A DNA stretch of 64,000 bases from Ligustrum vulgare (lineage: Eukaryota > Streptophyta > Magnoliopsida > Lamiales > Oleaceae): the NCBI GenBank assembly GCA_963555705.1, contig OY743182.1, positions 52,518,592 through 52,582,591 of the forward strand, written 5' to 3'. Positions within the stretch are counted from its first letter, which is position 1. The number at the start of each line of letters is the position of its first letter. Both the position numbers and the translations under genes were made by a program. The notes beneath the pieces are model-generated. The model ran no database searches. It worked only from the letters and a program-made list of their open reading frames with translations, and had not been told where the DNA came from. Shown in pieces: positions 12,206 through 24,213 of this stretch.

Positions 12206-12217
12206 TGGTATCAGAGC
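12206..12217 (+). other. Primer-binding site (tRNA-iMet)
   Basis: TGGTATCAGAGC, complementary to the 3' end of initiator methionine tRNA, lies four bases after the LTR end. It would prime minus-strand cDNA synthesis. Confidence 0.9.
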
Positions 12218-12961
12218 TAAGAGTTTTAAAAGCGATTCTGTAGACTTTTAAAATTTATTTGAAAATGGTTCGGGTACTGAGTCACGCCTCAAGTGCTTCT
12301 CCCTCGATCATCTGGTAAGTTAATTTTTGTTTAAATTATGAAATGTTAATTGATATGACAATTATTGCAAATTCTTGCATGTTAATGTGTAATGTCGGAA
12401 AGTGAAAGGTTAAGATTGTTGTCAGTGATTATGACGAGTATATCTTGGTTATGTAAATGAGGAAGTGAGAAAGTAATGGTTATTAAAAATTTGGGTGCCG
12501 TTTATTAGATCTTTTTGTGAAATAAGAAATGGATATGAATGATATATCGGCACGAGAGTATACAATGTCCAAACTAGAAGTTGAGAAGTCATCGAACTTA
12601 GTATTAGGCACTTATCGTGTTTGATATAGGGACTACCCACTCATTTGATAGTCCCACAATTATAGGAAAATTGATTTACCCATCTCAGTAGCTGGAGACC
12701 AAGTTTATATTGTCAACGCCATTTGATTAATTGTTGAACTAAAGTTATGTGTTGAGAAATGTCCCAATTATGGTGAATGGGAAGGAGTAGATGATAGATC
12801 TCATAACACTGAATACCCACAAACTTGATGTCATGCTAAGAATGGAACGATTATTACGGTATAAGGTTTCAATCACTGGCTACGTTAAGGTGGTATTTAA
12901 ATCTTCAAATGAAACCCTTTTTGCTTTGTTGAAGTAAAGGTGAAACTTTCTAATTCGATAT
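12218..12961 (+). other. Truncated retrotransposon leader and unassigned sequence
   Basis: An ATG at 12265 opens a short gag-like start (MVRVLSHASSASPS) that stops within 20 codons. The remainder up to the Copia pol shows no recognisable coding. A 23-bp exact direct repeat containing CACTGGCTACGTTAAG lies at 12867-12889 and 12962-12984. Confidence 0.5.
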
Positions 12962-12984
12962 TTTCAATCACTGGCTACGTTAAG

Positions 12985-14520
12985 TTCTCTCATTGCCTCT
13001 AACCATTTTTTAGATTTAGGTCTACTCATCGCTTCCTCAAAGGAAGTAGGCTCTACATTCTCAATAGCTTCATCTGAAACTAAGGAAAAATCCGTCAAAT
13101 TCTGAATTTCATACCTAGGGTTAGGTCTCACTTGTATTCTTTCCCTATGCTTAACCAATTGGTAGTCTTGTATGGTGGCATCAATATTTGTGAGGTTACG
13201 TATCTCAAGTTCAGCCTTTACATAGGGTTGTACATCCCCATCACCTGCATGCTAGCAGGTGCAACTTCTTCCTCTCCAATTGGAGGAACTACAGGCTCGG
13301 GAGTCTCACTATGCGTGTTAGTCAACGTAGTCAACTCTACTACATTCTTAGTCCCATTACTAGCCTCAGGTTCATTAGCCTTAACACTCTTCTTCAAATA
13401 AGGCATCTCTGATTCATTGAACACTACATCTCGATTAATAATAATTTTAATACCCTGAACTCCAATCATCCACAACCTATACCTTTTACCCCGTTCGGAT
13501 ACCCCAACATCACACATTTCGTAGCCCTCGGCTCTAACTTACCCTCTTTTTGATGTGCATATGCAGAAAATTCAAATACCCTAATGTGAGTCAAATCAGG
13601 GAGTTTACCAGTCCACAACTCTTGTGGAGTCCTAAAATTGACAGAACTTAATGGGGATCCATTGATAAGGTAAGATGCAGTACTAACAGCTTCTGCCTAT
13701 AAGCCTTTAGCAAGACTTGAATTAATCAACATACACCTAACCTTATTTATCAAGGTTCTATTCATTTTCTCAGCCATCACATTCTGTTGTGGTGTATATT
13801 TAACAGTTATGTGTCTCTCTATCCCATTTTTCTTAGAAAAGTTTCCAAATTCAAAGTTAAAAAACTGAAGCTCATTATCCGTTCTTAGAGTTTTTAACCT
13901 TCTGTCCATTTTGTTTTCCACAACTTTCAACTAGACTGTAAATTTGAAAAATGTCTCATGTTTAGCCTTTAATGAGAATACCCATACTTTCCCAGATTAG
14001 TCATCAACTAGGGATATAAAATACTTGTTCTCACTGAATGTCGGATGTTTTTTGGCCCCCATACATCTGCATAGACATAGTCCAGGTGTCTCTTAGAACG
14101 GTGGGAACCTACTTTAAATGACACTCTATGCGATTTGCCGAAAACTCATGTCTCGTAAAAGTCTATGAGTTCAATTACTTCTTTACCAAGTAATATTTGT
14201 TCATTTAAGAACTTCAACCCTTTGTTTCCTATATGTCTCATCCGATTATGCCACAACTCAGACTTACTCTCAGTCACTGTGAAGGAATTGCAGTTCTGTG
14301 AAGACACAACTTCACCTGCAAGGATATAGCCCATTTCTCTTAGGTCCCTTCATAACAACCATTGAACCCCTCAACACTTTCAAAGTGTTCCTGTCAGACT
14401 TAAATACACGTCCCTCGTCCTCTAGAACACCTAATGAAATGAGGTTCCTCTTAAGATGTGGAACATATCTGACATTGTGCATGGACCTGAAAATGCCATT
14501 ATGCATCCTAATAGCAATGT
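12985..14520 (-). pseudogene. Copia pol remnant: protease tail, integrase, start of RT
   Basis: Minus-strand frames give, in order, the end of the protease/GAG-pre-integrase region (RYVPHLKRNLISLG), the LWHNRMRHIGNKGL integrase zinc-binding start, and the integrase core (LKTLRTDNELQF and TPQQNVMAEKMNRTL). The integrase tail follows, then the beginning of RT (SFEEAMSRPKSKKWLEAM). Several frame breaks separate these blocks, so the element is dead. RT is cut off at about 12985, and at 14520 the element is interrupted by a gypsy LTR. Its gag resumes beyond the insertion at about 22560, which shows the two parts were once one element. Confidence 0.82.
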
Positions 14521-16733
14521 TGTAGCGACCGTGAAATTTCGGAATTTATTTTTAAAATAAGTATTTTATTTACTAAGAACCGCGTCGCTATAATTTAACC
14601 CGTTACTTAAAATTCACGTACGTCGTTTAGCCAAGTTATAATTTTGAGTCGAGAATAATAAATTTCAATCCAACTTGTTTTTACGTCCAATAATTTTAAA
14701 ATCTATTTTTAAAATCCAATTTCATTTATTTATTTATTTTATTTAATTATTCATTTATTTATGTAAATAAATTCACAGATAATCTTATTTCAAATTTAAG
14801 TTTATCATTTTTATTAAATTTCAAATTCATCAATTATCTTTACAAATTATGATAATCATCCGCCAAAAATTTATCCACGATTACAATTTCAATTCGAATC
14901 AAAGACTAATCCCTAGCTATTTTACTCCCCTTCACGATCAGAAACTACCCACGGCCAAGACCCAGCTTTCAGGTATCTTCATCGATAATTTCTGTTTTCT
15001 TCATTATCATCACCGTCTGTAACAACTGAACCCAAGCCTCACACACTATTGCCCAACACCACTGCCATTACTCAGCGTTACCACAACCAACCCTTCACTG
15101 ATGCATCACCGTGAAATCACTACAAGCTCATTTCACCCACAATCTGCCCAGTTTACTGCAAAACCCTCGGCCAAGACCAACCGCAGCAATACCCCGACCA
15201 CCCCTCCACTACACAACCCATTATCATCATCACCACCAACGGACCACCAAGCACAACCACACACAGCCAACCACCCCTCGAAGCCGCCCCTGCCCAACGC
15301 TCGAACCCAAGCCAAGTCCCCAAAATCAAACCCAAAACCGAATTTAAAACATTACCCATAACCTACCTCAATAGTTACCGGAGCCCTTTCGCCGGCAGAG
15401 CCCCAAATCGCGAACCTTCAACTGCGAATTTGCCCTATTTTTGCACTCAAAAACCGCACCCAAAATCGGCCCAAACTCTAGTTTTTCTCGCATACCCAGA
15501 ATTCCTGCTGCTGCTGCTTCGCGTCGGCGATATCATCGCCGGCCTTGCCGCCGGCGTTCGATCAGAGAGGAGGGCGTCCGCCCTCCCCTCGCGCTCCGTC
15601 TCTCTCTCTGTCGTGACATAGAGAGAGAGAGATGAGTGTTATGTATATATATTTTATATATATAAACTTGTTTTTAAAATTTACTCTTTAAGTCCCAAAT
15701 TTTTGAAAGAGTACTTGTTTCAGTCCTTAGCGGTTTTAAGATTTGTTCAGTCAACCCCGGTTGAATTTTTAAAACATTTTCCAATCAGTCCTTAAGTTTT
15801 GAAAACATTTATTTCAGCCCCACAGTTTGATATATATCCGTTTCAGCCCCTCCTTTTTAAAATGATTTTTCAATTTAGTCACGAATGTTTTTATAATTAA
15901 CGATTTGGCCCTTATCTTTGTAAAGGCCTACTTCAATCCCTAAATTTTTATTTCAATTCTCTTAAAAATTTCAATTAGATCCTTATATTTATTTTCAGTT
16001 ACTTAAAATTCAAGTCTCGAAGATACTAATTTAATTTAATTTTTCTTGGCTAGACGAATCATTTGGAGAATTAAGAGATTGACGTACTTCCCGCTCCAAT
16101 TTTTGAGAACTCGTAACGTTAGAGGTAGACTCGCCCCCACTAATTGATTTAGATTATAATTGCACGTGATTATGTGGATTTGTGTGATCTTGTATGCTTA
16201 ATTGCATGAGAAAAGAAAAGAATATCTCGTATGAGATAAATTTGAGAATTTATGTTATGCATGTCATAACTTATCTGCTAGCATGATTTAAGAAAAGAAT
16301 GGTTCATTTGCGTTCATTGTGATGCCTATGAATAAGAAAAGAATGTCACTACATTATTTGCATGATTACTTGTCTAATTATCTTATAGATTAATTATTGG
16401 AGTTGAGTCTACTGAGTATTTCATTTTGAAATGCTCAACCCGTTGTTTTAACAATTTTTGCAGATTTCGGTGACGGTGGCGAGTGATGGGCAATGGCGAC
16501 AATTACAAATTTAATATTATTTTTTTTGAAAGTCGTGAATTTCGAAACATTTTAATTTATCAAGAATTTTTCATTTTTAATAAGTTTGTACGAATTATTT
16601 TATTTAACCTGAATTATCGCTAAACTTTTATCCAATAAATGTGATAGGTAATATTTAATCATTTTTCCGCAACAAAGTTTATTCAAGAATTTAGAAAAGT
16701 GACGTTCCCGCGTTTCTCGGAACTCGGGGCGTC
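14521..16733 (+). mobile_element. Tekay-like LTR, plus orientation (left arm of palindrome)
   Basis: This 2.2-kb stretch starts TGTAGCGACCGTG directly against the Copia pol remnant and ends GGGGCGTC, lacking the usual final TACA. It is a near-identical inverted copy of the 3' LTR that follows. Open frames in it are non-genic, with matching frames at mirrored positions in the other arm differing by few residues. No primer-binding site or internal region follows it. Confidence 0.88.
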
Positions 16734-18956
16734 TGTAACGCCCCGAGTCTGAGAAACGCGGGGAACGTCACTTTTCTAACTTCTTGAATAAACTTTATTG
16801 CGGAAAAATGACTAAATATTAAATATCACATTTAATAAATCAAAGTTTAGCGATAATTCAATCTAAATAGAAAAATTCCTACAAACTTATTAAAATGAAA
16901 ACTCTTGATAAAATGAAATTGTTTATTTCGACGAAATCCACGACTTTTCAAAAATAATATCCAAATTATATTCTTCGCCATTGCCCATCATTCGCCTCCG
17001 TCACCGAAATCTGCAAATTTGTTAAAACAACGGAGTGAGCATTTCAAAATGAAATACTCAGTAGACTCAACTCCAATAATTAATCTACAAGATAATTGGA
17101 CAAGTAATCATGCAAATAATGTAGTGATATTCTTTTCTTATTCATAGGCATCACATAGTGAACACAAATGAACCATTCTTTTCTTAAATCATGCTAGCAG
17201 ATAAGTTATGACGTGCATAACATAAATTCTCAAATTTATCTCATACGAGATATTCTTTTCTTTTCTCATGCAATAAAGCATATAAAATCACACAAATCCA
17301 CATAATCACATGCAATTATAATATAAATCAATTAGTGGGGGCGAGTCTACCTCTAACGTTACGAGTTCTCAAAAATTGGAGCGGAAAGTACGTCAATCTC
17401 TAAATTCTCCAAATGACTCGTCTAGCCAAGAAAAATTAAATTAAATTAGTATCTTCGAGACTTGAATTTTAAGTAACTGAAAATAAATATAAGGATCTAA
17501 TTGAAATTTTTAAGAGAATTGAAATAAAAATTTAGGGATTGAAGTAGGCCTTTACAAAGATAAGGGCCAAATCGTTAATTATAAAAACATTCGTGACTAA
17601 ATTGAAAAATCATTTTAAAAAGGAGGGGCTGAAACGGATATATATCAAACTGTGGGGCTGAAATAAATGTTTTCAAAACTTAAGGACTGATTGGAAAATG
17701 TTTTAAAAATTCAGCCGGGGTTGACTGAACAAATCTTAAAACCGCTAAGGACTGAAACAAGTACTCTTTCAAAAATTTGGGACTTAAAGAGTAAATTTTA
17801 AAAACAAGTTTATATATATAAAATATATATACATAACACTCATCTCTCTCTCTCTCTATGTCACGACAGAGAGAGAGACGGAGCGCGAGGGGAGGGCGGA
17901 CGCCCTCCTCTCTGATCGAACGCCGGCGGCAAGGCCGGCGATGATATCGCCGACGCGAAGCAGCAGCAGCAGGAATTCTGGGTATGCGAGAAAAACTAGA
18001 GTTTGGGCCGATTTTGGGTGCGGTTTTTGAGTGCAAAAATAGGGCAAATTCGCGGTTGAAGGTTCGCGATTTGGGGCTCTGCCGACGAAAGGGCTCCGGT
18101 AACTATTGAGGTAGGTTATGGGTAATGTTTTAAATTCGGTTTTGGGTTTGATTTTGGGGACTTGGCTTGGGTTCGAGCGTTGGGTAGGGGCGGCTTCGAG
18201 GGGTGGTTGGCTGTGTGTGGTTGTGCTTGGTGGTCCGTTGGTGGTGATGATGATAATGGGTTGTGTAGTGGAGGGGTGGTCGGGGTATTGCTGCGGTTGG
18301 TCTTGGCCGAGGGTTTTGCAGTAAACTGGGCAGATTGTGGGTGAAATGAGCTTGTAGTGATTTCACGGTGATGCATCAGTGAAGGGTTGGTTGTGGTAAC
18401 GCTGAGTAATGGCAGTGGTGTTGGGCAATAGTGTGTGAGGCTTGGGTTCAGTTGTTACAGACGGTGATGATAATGAAGAAAACAGAAATTATCGATGAAG
18501 ATACCTGAAAGCTGGGTCTTGGCCGTGGGTAGTTTCTGATCGTGAAGGGGAGTAAAATAGCTAGGGATTAGTCTTTGATTCGAATTGAAATTGTAATCGT
18601 GGATAAATTTTTGGCGGATGATTATCATAATTTGTAAAGATAATTGATGAATTTGAAATTTAATAAAAATGATAAACTTAAATTTGAAATAAGATTATCT
18701 GTGAATTTATTTACATAAATAAATGAATAATTAAATAAAATAAATAAATAAATGAAATTGGATTTTAAAAATAGATTTTAAAATTATTGGACGTAAAAAC
18801 AAGTTGGATTGAAATTTATTATTCTCGACTCAAAATTATAACTTGGCTAAACGACGTACGTGAATTTTAAGTAACGGGTTAAATTATAGCGACGCGGTTC
18901 TTAGTAAATAAAATACTTATTTTAAAAATAAATTCCGAAATTTCACGGTCGCTACA
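16734..18956 (-). mobile_element. 3' LTR of the Tekay-like element (right arm of palindrome)
   Basis: Read on the minus strand it runs from TGTAGCGACC (18956) to GGGGCGTTACA (16734), 2,223 bp, immediately downstream of pol. A purine-rich tract (TAAGGGAGTAAGG, 18957-18970) at the border is the expected polypurine primer. The sequence holds a CT/AG microsatellite, a TATATATA stretch and GC-rich leader-like sequence. Confidence 0.9.
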
Positions 18957-21900
18957 ACCTTACTCCCTTAAAATAATTTCGTCCTCGAAATTTAAGACTT
19001 ACTTGGTCTAAAATATCTGGATACTTGGCCAGAATTTCTTCTTCTTTTTCCCATGTAGCCTCATCGCTACTATGTCTACCCCACTGGACTTTGACTAGAG
19101 CAATTTCTTTATTTCTTAAGATATGGACTTTTCTATCAATGATGCACATGGGTGCCTCCTCATAATGTAGATTCTTCTGAATTGGGATTGACTGAAAATT
19201 CACCACGTGACTAGGGTCGTGAACATATTTTCTCAACAGAGAGATGTGAAAAACATTGTGTATAGCTGAGAGTTCGGGTGGCAATGCTAAACGATAAGCC
19301 ACGTTACCTACTTTCTCCAATATTTCAAAAGGTCCGATAAACCGAGGCCTTAATTTCCCTTTCTTGCCAAAACGAATAGTACCCTTCATAGGAGAGATTT
19401 TCAAAAACACTTTCTCTCCAACCACGAACTCCAAATCTTTTCTCCTCTGATCGGCATAGCTTTTCTGTCTGTCCTGGGCAGCTTTAATTCGCAATCTGAT
19501 TTTCTCGATAGCTTCTACAGTCTTTTCAATTAACTCGGGACCCAATATCTTCCTCTCGCCAACCTCATCCCAATATACCGGCGATCGGCATCTTCGCCCA
19601 TACAGTGCTTCATACGGTGCCATACCAATGGTAGCCTGAAAACTGTTATTGTAAGCAAACTCCACCAATGGCAAGTGAGTCTCCCAATTTCCGTCCAGGT
19701 CCAGCACACAGGCTCTAAGCATATCCTCTAAGGTCTGAATAGTGCGTTCCGACTGCCCGTCTGTCTGCGGGTGGTAAGCGGTACTAAAATTTAATTTAGT
19801 TCCCATAGCCGTGTGTAAGCTCTTCCAAAATCTCGAAGTGAATCTCGGATCCCTATCTGAAACAATAGACGCTGGAATCCCGTGAAGTCGAACGATCTCC
19901 CTTATATAAGTCTGAGCCAAGTGATCTATACTGAGAGTCATCCGTACTGGAAGAAAATGGGCTGACTTTGTAAGTCGGTCTACAATAACCCAGATTGCGT
20001 CATGTCCCCTCACTGTTCTGGGTAAGCCTGTTACAAAATCCATGGAAATTTTCTCCCATTTCCATTCCGGAATGTCTAAAGGATTTAGCAGTCCTGACGG
20101 TCTTTGATGTTCAGCCTTGACCTGCTGGCAGGTCATGCATCGCGAGACAAACTTGGCAATACACCCTTTCATATTCCTCCACCAGAATGTAGTACGCAAA
20201 TCTCGATACATCTTTGTTCCTCCTGGGTGAGCTTCATACGGAGCTGAGTGGGCTTCCCTCAATATTTCATTCCTGATCTGATCATCTTTCGGTACACACA
20301 GGCGACCCTTGAATAGTAGTGCCTTATCGCTTCCGATTTCAAAATCTGCTCTCTTGCCAGTTCCAACTTCGGCTTTGATCTTTTCCAAGAACTTATCACT
20401 TTCCTGAGCCATCACAATTCTGCTTCTCAAATCTGGCTTAACCGTCAAATTTGCCAATCTATTAGAACTTTGGATTTCTGGGTTTCTCACTTCAATTCTC
20501 AACTTCTGAAAATCCCGAATCAATTGTTCTTGAATTGTTCCCAAAGCAGATAATTGACCCACGTCCTTCCTGCTTAGTGCATCTGCAACCTTATTAGCCT
20601 TACCCGGATGGTAAAGAATAGTACAATCATAATCCTTCACCAGTTCCAGCCATCGACGCTGTCTCATGTTCAATTCCTTCTGAGTGAAGAAATATTTAAG
20701 ACTTTTATGGTCGATGTAAATCTCGCATTTACTCCCATATAGATAATGTCGCCAAATCTTAAGAGCGTGCACAACAGCTGCCAGTTCTAGATCGTGCGTC
20801 GGATAGTTTTTCTCATATGGCTTCAACTGTCTCGAAGCATAGGCGATCACTTTACCTTTCTGCATTAACACACATCCTAAACCATGTTTCGAGGCATCAC
20901 TGTATATCACAAAACCTTCAGATCCATCCGGCACTGTTAACACTGGTGCTGAAACCAGCCTATTCTTCAATTCCTGGAAGCTTCGTTCACACTGGTCTGT
21001 CCACTGGAATTTTACACTTTTTCGTGTCAACTGAGTCATGGGACCCGCTATCTTGGAGAAACCCTCTATAAATCGCCGGTAATATCCAGCTAGTCCCAAA
21101 AAGCTTCTTACATCACCGGCATTCGCTGGCGTAGTCCAATTACTCACTGTCTCCACTTTTGACGGATCAACTTCGATGCCATTGATTGTAACAATATGAC
21201 CCAGAAAGCCTATCTTCTCCAGCCAAAATTCACATTTCTTAAATTTGGCGAATAGCTTTTCTGCCCGTAGTGTCTCCAACACGATTCTCAGATGTTCTGT
21301 GTGCTGTTGTGGATCTTTAGAATAGACCAGAATATCGTCAATGAAGACAATGACGAACTTATCCAAGTACTGATGGAAAATCCGGTTCATCAAGTCCATA
21401 AATACTGCAGGCGCGTTCGTAAGACCGAATGGCATCACCGTGAACTCATAGTGTCCATATCGAGTCCTAAACGCTGTCTTTTGTATATCCGAAGACTTGA
21501 TCTTCAATTGATGGTAACCGGACCTTAAGTCCATCTTTGAAAATACCGCAGCTCCTTTGAGTTGATCGAATAAATCTTCGATTCTGGGCAAGGGGTACTT
21601 GTTCTTTATCGTCAACTTGTTCAATTCCCGATAGTCTATGCACATTCTCATACTGCCATCCTTCTTCTTCACAAATAGCACAGGTGCTCCCCACGGGGAC
21701 ACACTTGGCCTAATAAAGCCCTTCTCTAGTAATTCTTCCAGTTGGACCTTCAGTTCTTGCAATTCTTTCGGTGCCATACGATACGGGGCTTTTGAAACAG
21801 GGGCAGCTCCTGGCACTAGGTCAATAGCAAATTCCACTTGCCTATCAGGCGGAGTACCAGATAGGTCTTCTAGAAATACATCTTGAAAGTCACACACAAC

Positions 21901-22391
21901 TGGCACTGACTCCAATATGATTTCCTCGGCAGGCTTTCCTTGGAGGTTAACCAGATAACTCTGACAGTTTCCCTTGGCAATCAGCTTTTCGGCTTGCATA
22001 GCTGAGATAAGGCGAGGAAGTACTTTAACCTTCGAACTGTAAAATCTGAACACCTCATCCCCATTCTTCCGAAACACTACTTCTTTCTCATGGCACATGA
22101 TCGCGGCACGGTTAGAGCTCAGCCAATCCATTCCTAGGATAATGTCGAAATCCTTCATCGGAATAATATTCAGGTCTGCCTCAAGTACTATCCCATCAAA
22201 ATCTATTCGTACAACCCTGACTATCCTACTAGTATCAAGAATTTCTCCTGACGGTAAGCTTACTTCAAGCACACTACCAGTTGTCTCTCCCATTAAATTT
22301 AATCTAGTTAAGCATGAGTCAGCAATAAATGAATGCGTAGCACCCGAATCTATTAGGACGTATACGGGGATACCAGAAACAGATAAAATGC
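18952..22391 (-). CDS. Tekay/Del-like chromovirus pol, open: PR, RT, RNase H, integrase, chromodomain
   Basis: An uninterrupted minus-strand frame of more than 1,140 codons. The first ATG is at 22293, but the frame is open to the acceptor-like site at 22391 and the protease active site [12 protein letters not shown] lies upstream of that ATG, so ATG 22293 is internal. Counting from it, RT has a FIDD box around residue 315 after MPFGLTNAP. RNase H ([14 protein letters not shown]), the HHCC integrase zinc domain ([16 protein letters not shown]) and the DDE core ([21 protein letters not shown]) follow. Near the end is a chromodomain-like segment ([15 protein letters not shown]). The stop codon overlaps the first bases of the 3' LTR. 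No disabling mutation was seen in this part, but gag and the 5' LTR are missing. Confidence 0.92.
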
Positions 22392-22477
22392 CTGTTATCG
22401 TCGTTCATATAATTAATTCGAGCATGATATATGAAATTAAGTAATATGAGTATATGAATGCTGAAATAATGGTATAC
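22392..22477 (-). other. Intron-like GT-AG gap between gag tail and protease
   Basis: On the minus strand, 86 AT-rich bases start GTATACC and end ATAACAG. They contain in-frame stops and separate the gag C-terminal codons from the protease. Removing them would join the two frames in phase (Ala-Gly-Ile). It may be a true intron, or a small insertion that happens to fit. Confidence 0.55.
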
Positions 22478-23111
22478 CTGCAATCACGTCGGAGTTCTCA
22501 ACGGCGTCCATGGCAAATACCCTAGCCTTCCCCTTCCTGTTCTGGTCAATAGTTTGAGTCAGTTTGTCCCTTGAGTATTTTATTGCATTCTTGATATCGC
22601 TATAGGATTCGGGTAACGAATTCAATAAAATCATCGCTAAGTCCTCGTCGTCAAACTTCTTATCATTATGGGCTAGACTCTTCACTATTATGCTAAAGTC
22701 ACTCTGGTTCGTTTCTAGTTCTTTTTCGGGATCCGTTCTAAAGTTAAATAATTTCTCAAGAAGGTAGATCTTATTGGGCAAGGTCTTAGTTAAGAACATA
22801 GTGTCAAGAGCTTCCCACAAGTCTCTATCCATCTTATATTCATCTACTTGTCTAACGATATTATCAGATAAGTGCAAGATAATAGAACTGTAAGCAATCT
22901 CATTCATATCAGCAATAAGATCAGGTTTAGCTTTTAGTTCTTCAGAAAAATTGTCGGGATCTTCAATAGCCTTAGTTACTATTTGTTGGACCAAAATGAC
23001 CTTCATTTTCTATTTCCATATCGAGTAGTCACCCTTACCGTCGAATTGTGATAATTCGACCCTCGATCCCATAATGGGTTTGGAAAATGAGGGATGACTA
23101 CTAGATGCCAT
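22478..23111 (-). pseudogene. Copia gag fused in frame to a gypsy gag tail
   Basis: The Copia Gag begins at the ATG at 23111 (minus), continues through FDGKGDYSIW and meets an in-frame TAG near 23013. It then reads LVQQIVTKAIEDP through LLNSLPESYSDIKNAIKYSRDKL. At about 22540-22562 the wording changes to the basic KGKARVFAMDAVENSD segment, which is typical of the end of a Tekay-type Gag just before protease. The frame is continuous across the join. The Copia zinc knuckle and protease start are missing, so DNA was lost at this border. Confidence 0.78.
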
Positions 23112-23426
23112 TCGTTAATGTACAATTCAATTCACAAATCAACAGAAAAGGTTTTCAAGAAAAATTTTCAAGATTCACAAATAATTTTTTAATTTTAAAC
23201 AATAATCCAACACTTATCAAAACAGGGTAGCCAAGTAATTACAACATGCACAATTCACAAATCACAATTTATAAACTAATCGAGAAAACACAAATTATAG
23301 CGTGCCAAATGAATACAATTACTATATGCCCCAATTCAGAAACAAAATTAATTCCAAAAACCAGAAAAATCTCTAATTTTCATGAACCCTAGAAAAATCA
23401 ACAGAGAACTCGAAAAATTACAGGAG

Positions 23427-23440
23427 TGGCTCTGATACCA
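23427..23440 (-). other. Primer-binding site of the minus-strand Copia element
   Basis: Minus-strand TGGTATCAGAGCCA, complementary to initiator methionine tRNA, lies upstream of the Copia gag and two bases after an LTR end reading ...CCCTTACA. Confidence 0.92.
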
Positions 23441-23442
23441 GT

Positions 23443-23595
23443 TGTAAGGGATTTGTCGTGCCTATTTCTAGTGACTAATTCAGATAACAAATAATAAACA
23501 ATCAAGAATCGAAAATCGAAAATAAACATAAATCAAAGAACAAAACAACCTCGAGATCCCAATACCAATCAAGTTATTGCTGCTGAGGAAGTTTG
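23443..23595 (-). mobile_element. 5' LTR (remnant) of the Copia element
   Basis: On the minus strand this segment ends ...AAATCCCTTACA next to the primer-binding site, so it is the 3' part of the 5' LTR. Its outer border is not defined. I place it near 23595, where the sequence changes to the next feature, so it may be short or truncated. Confidence 0.55.
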
Positions 23596-23697
23596 GCAAC
23601 ATTTTTACACAATAAACTTTTTAATTGCAAATTTCAATGTTAGAAATCTACTATTTCGTAGTTTTTACATGGTACACATTTTGAAATATTTATCCTA

Positions 23698-24213
23698 ATG
23701 CAGACTAACAAGGAGACGTACAAGCTTTTCAGGAAGGAAGGATGCAAGCATTATGAGATTCTTGGGAAAATTTTTAGCAGTACCACAGCTACTGGAGGCT
23801 TAGGAAATGCTTCCACCCAACTTCCTCCAACATCGAATGAGGAAAGAGAATTGGAGGATGTTTTCGAGACTGGAGGAGTACATGTCCATGTGGTGAATGA
23901 TGATGACATAGATGAAATTACAAAGAATCGTCGACGTGAAGAGATTGGAACAAGTGGTGGTGGACGACGACTGAAGGAACCGAAGGTTAGTAAGTTTGAT
24001 AAGCTCAAAGCATGCATGGCCCAGTGGTCTTCTACTATGAGTATGAGGAGTGAAGAAAATGAACTGCAAAATTTATATATGCAAGAAAAGCTAGCAGAGT
24101 TGCAAGGAAAATTGGGGATTACATCAGACATTGACATAACTAGTCCCGATCCTTATTCAAATGTAGCTTGCCTTGACTTGCCTTGTCTAGTACTGGTTTA
24201 TGTTATCTTTTAA
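23698..24213 (+). pseudogene. Fragment of a Myb/SANT-like protein of the PIF/Harbinger-associated type
   Basis: A 171-codon frame starts after a plausible acceptor (AATGCAG, about 23696-23702). It contains FRKEGCKHYEILGKIFSST followed by TATGG, a pattern typical of the linker after the Myb/SANT-like domain in plant L10-interacting-MYB-like proteins and PIF/Harbinger ORF1 proteins. An acidic region and a lysine-rich linker follow, then a predicted coil near SEENELQNLYMQEKLAELQ. The DNA-binding domain itself is missing upstream, where the Copia LTR remnant abuts. It could be a displaced last exon of a gene or a transposon remnant. Confidence 0.55.

Noticed and set aside
15101..15361. Open frames in the GC-rich part of the LTRs (also 18116-18376)
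   Set aside because: They lie inside LTRs, are Pro/Thr/His-rich, and occur in both palindrome arms. This reflects leader composition rather than a gene.
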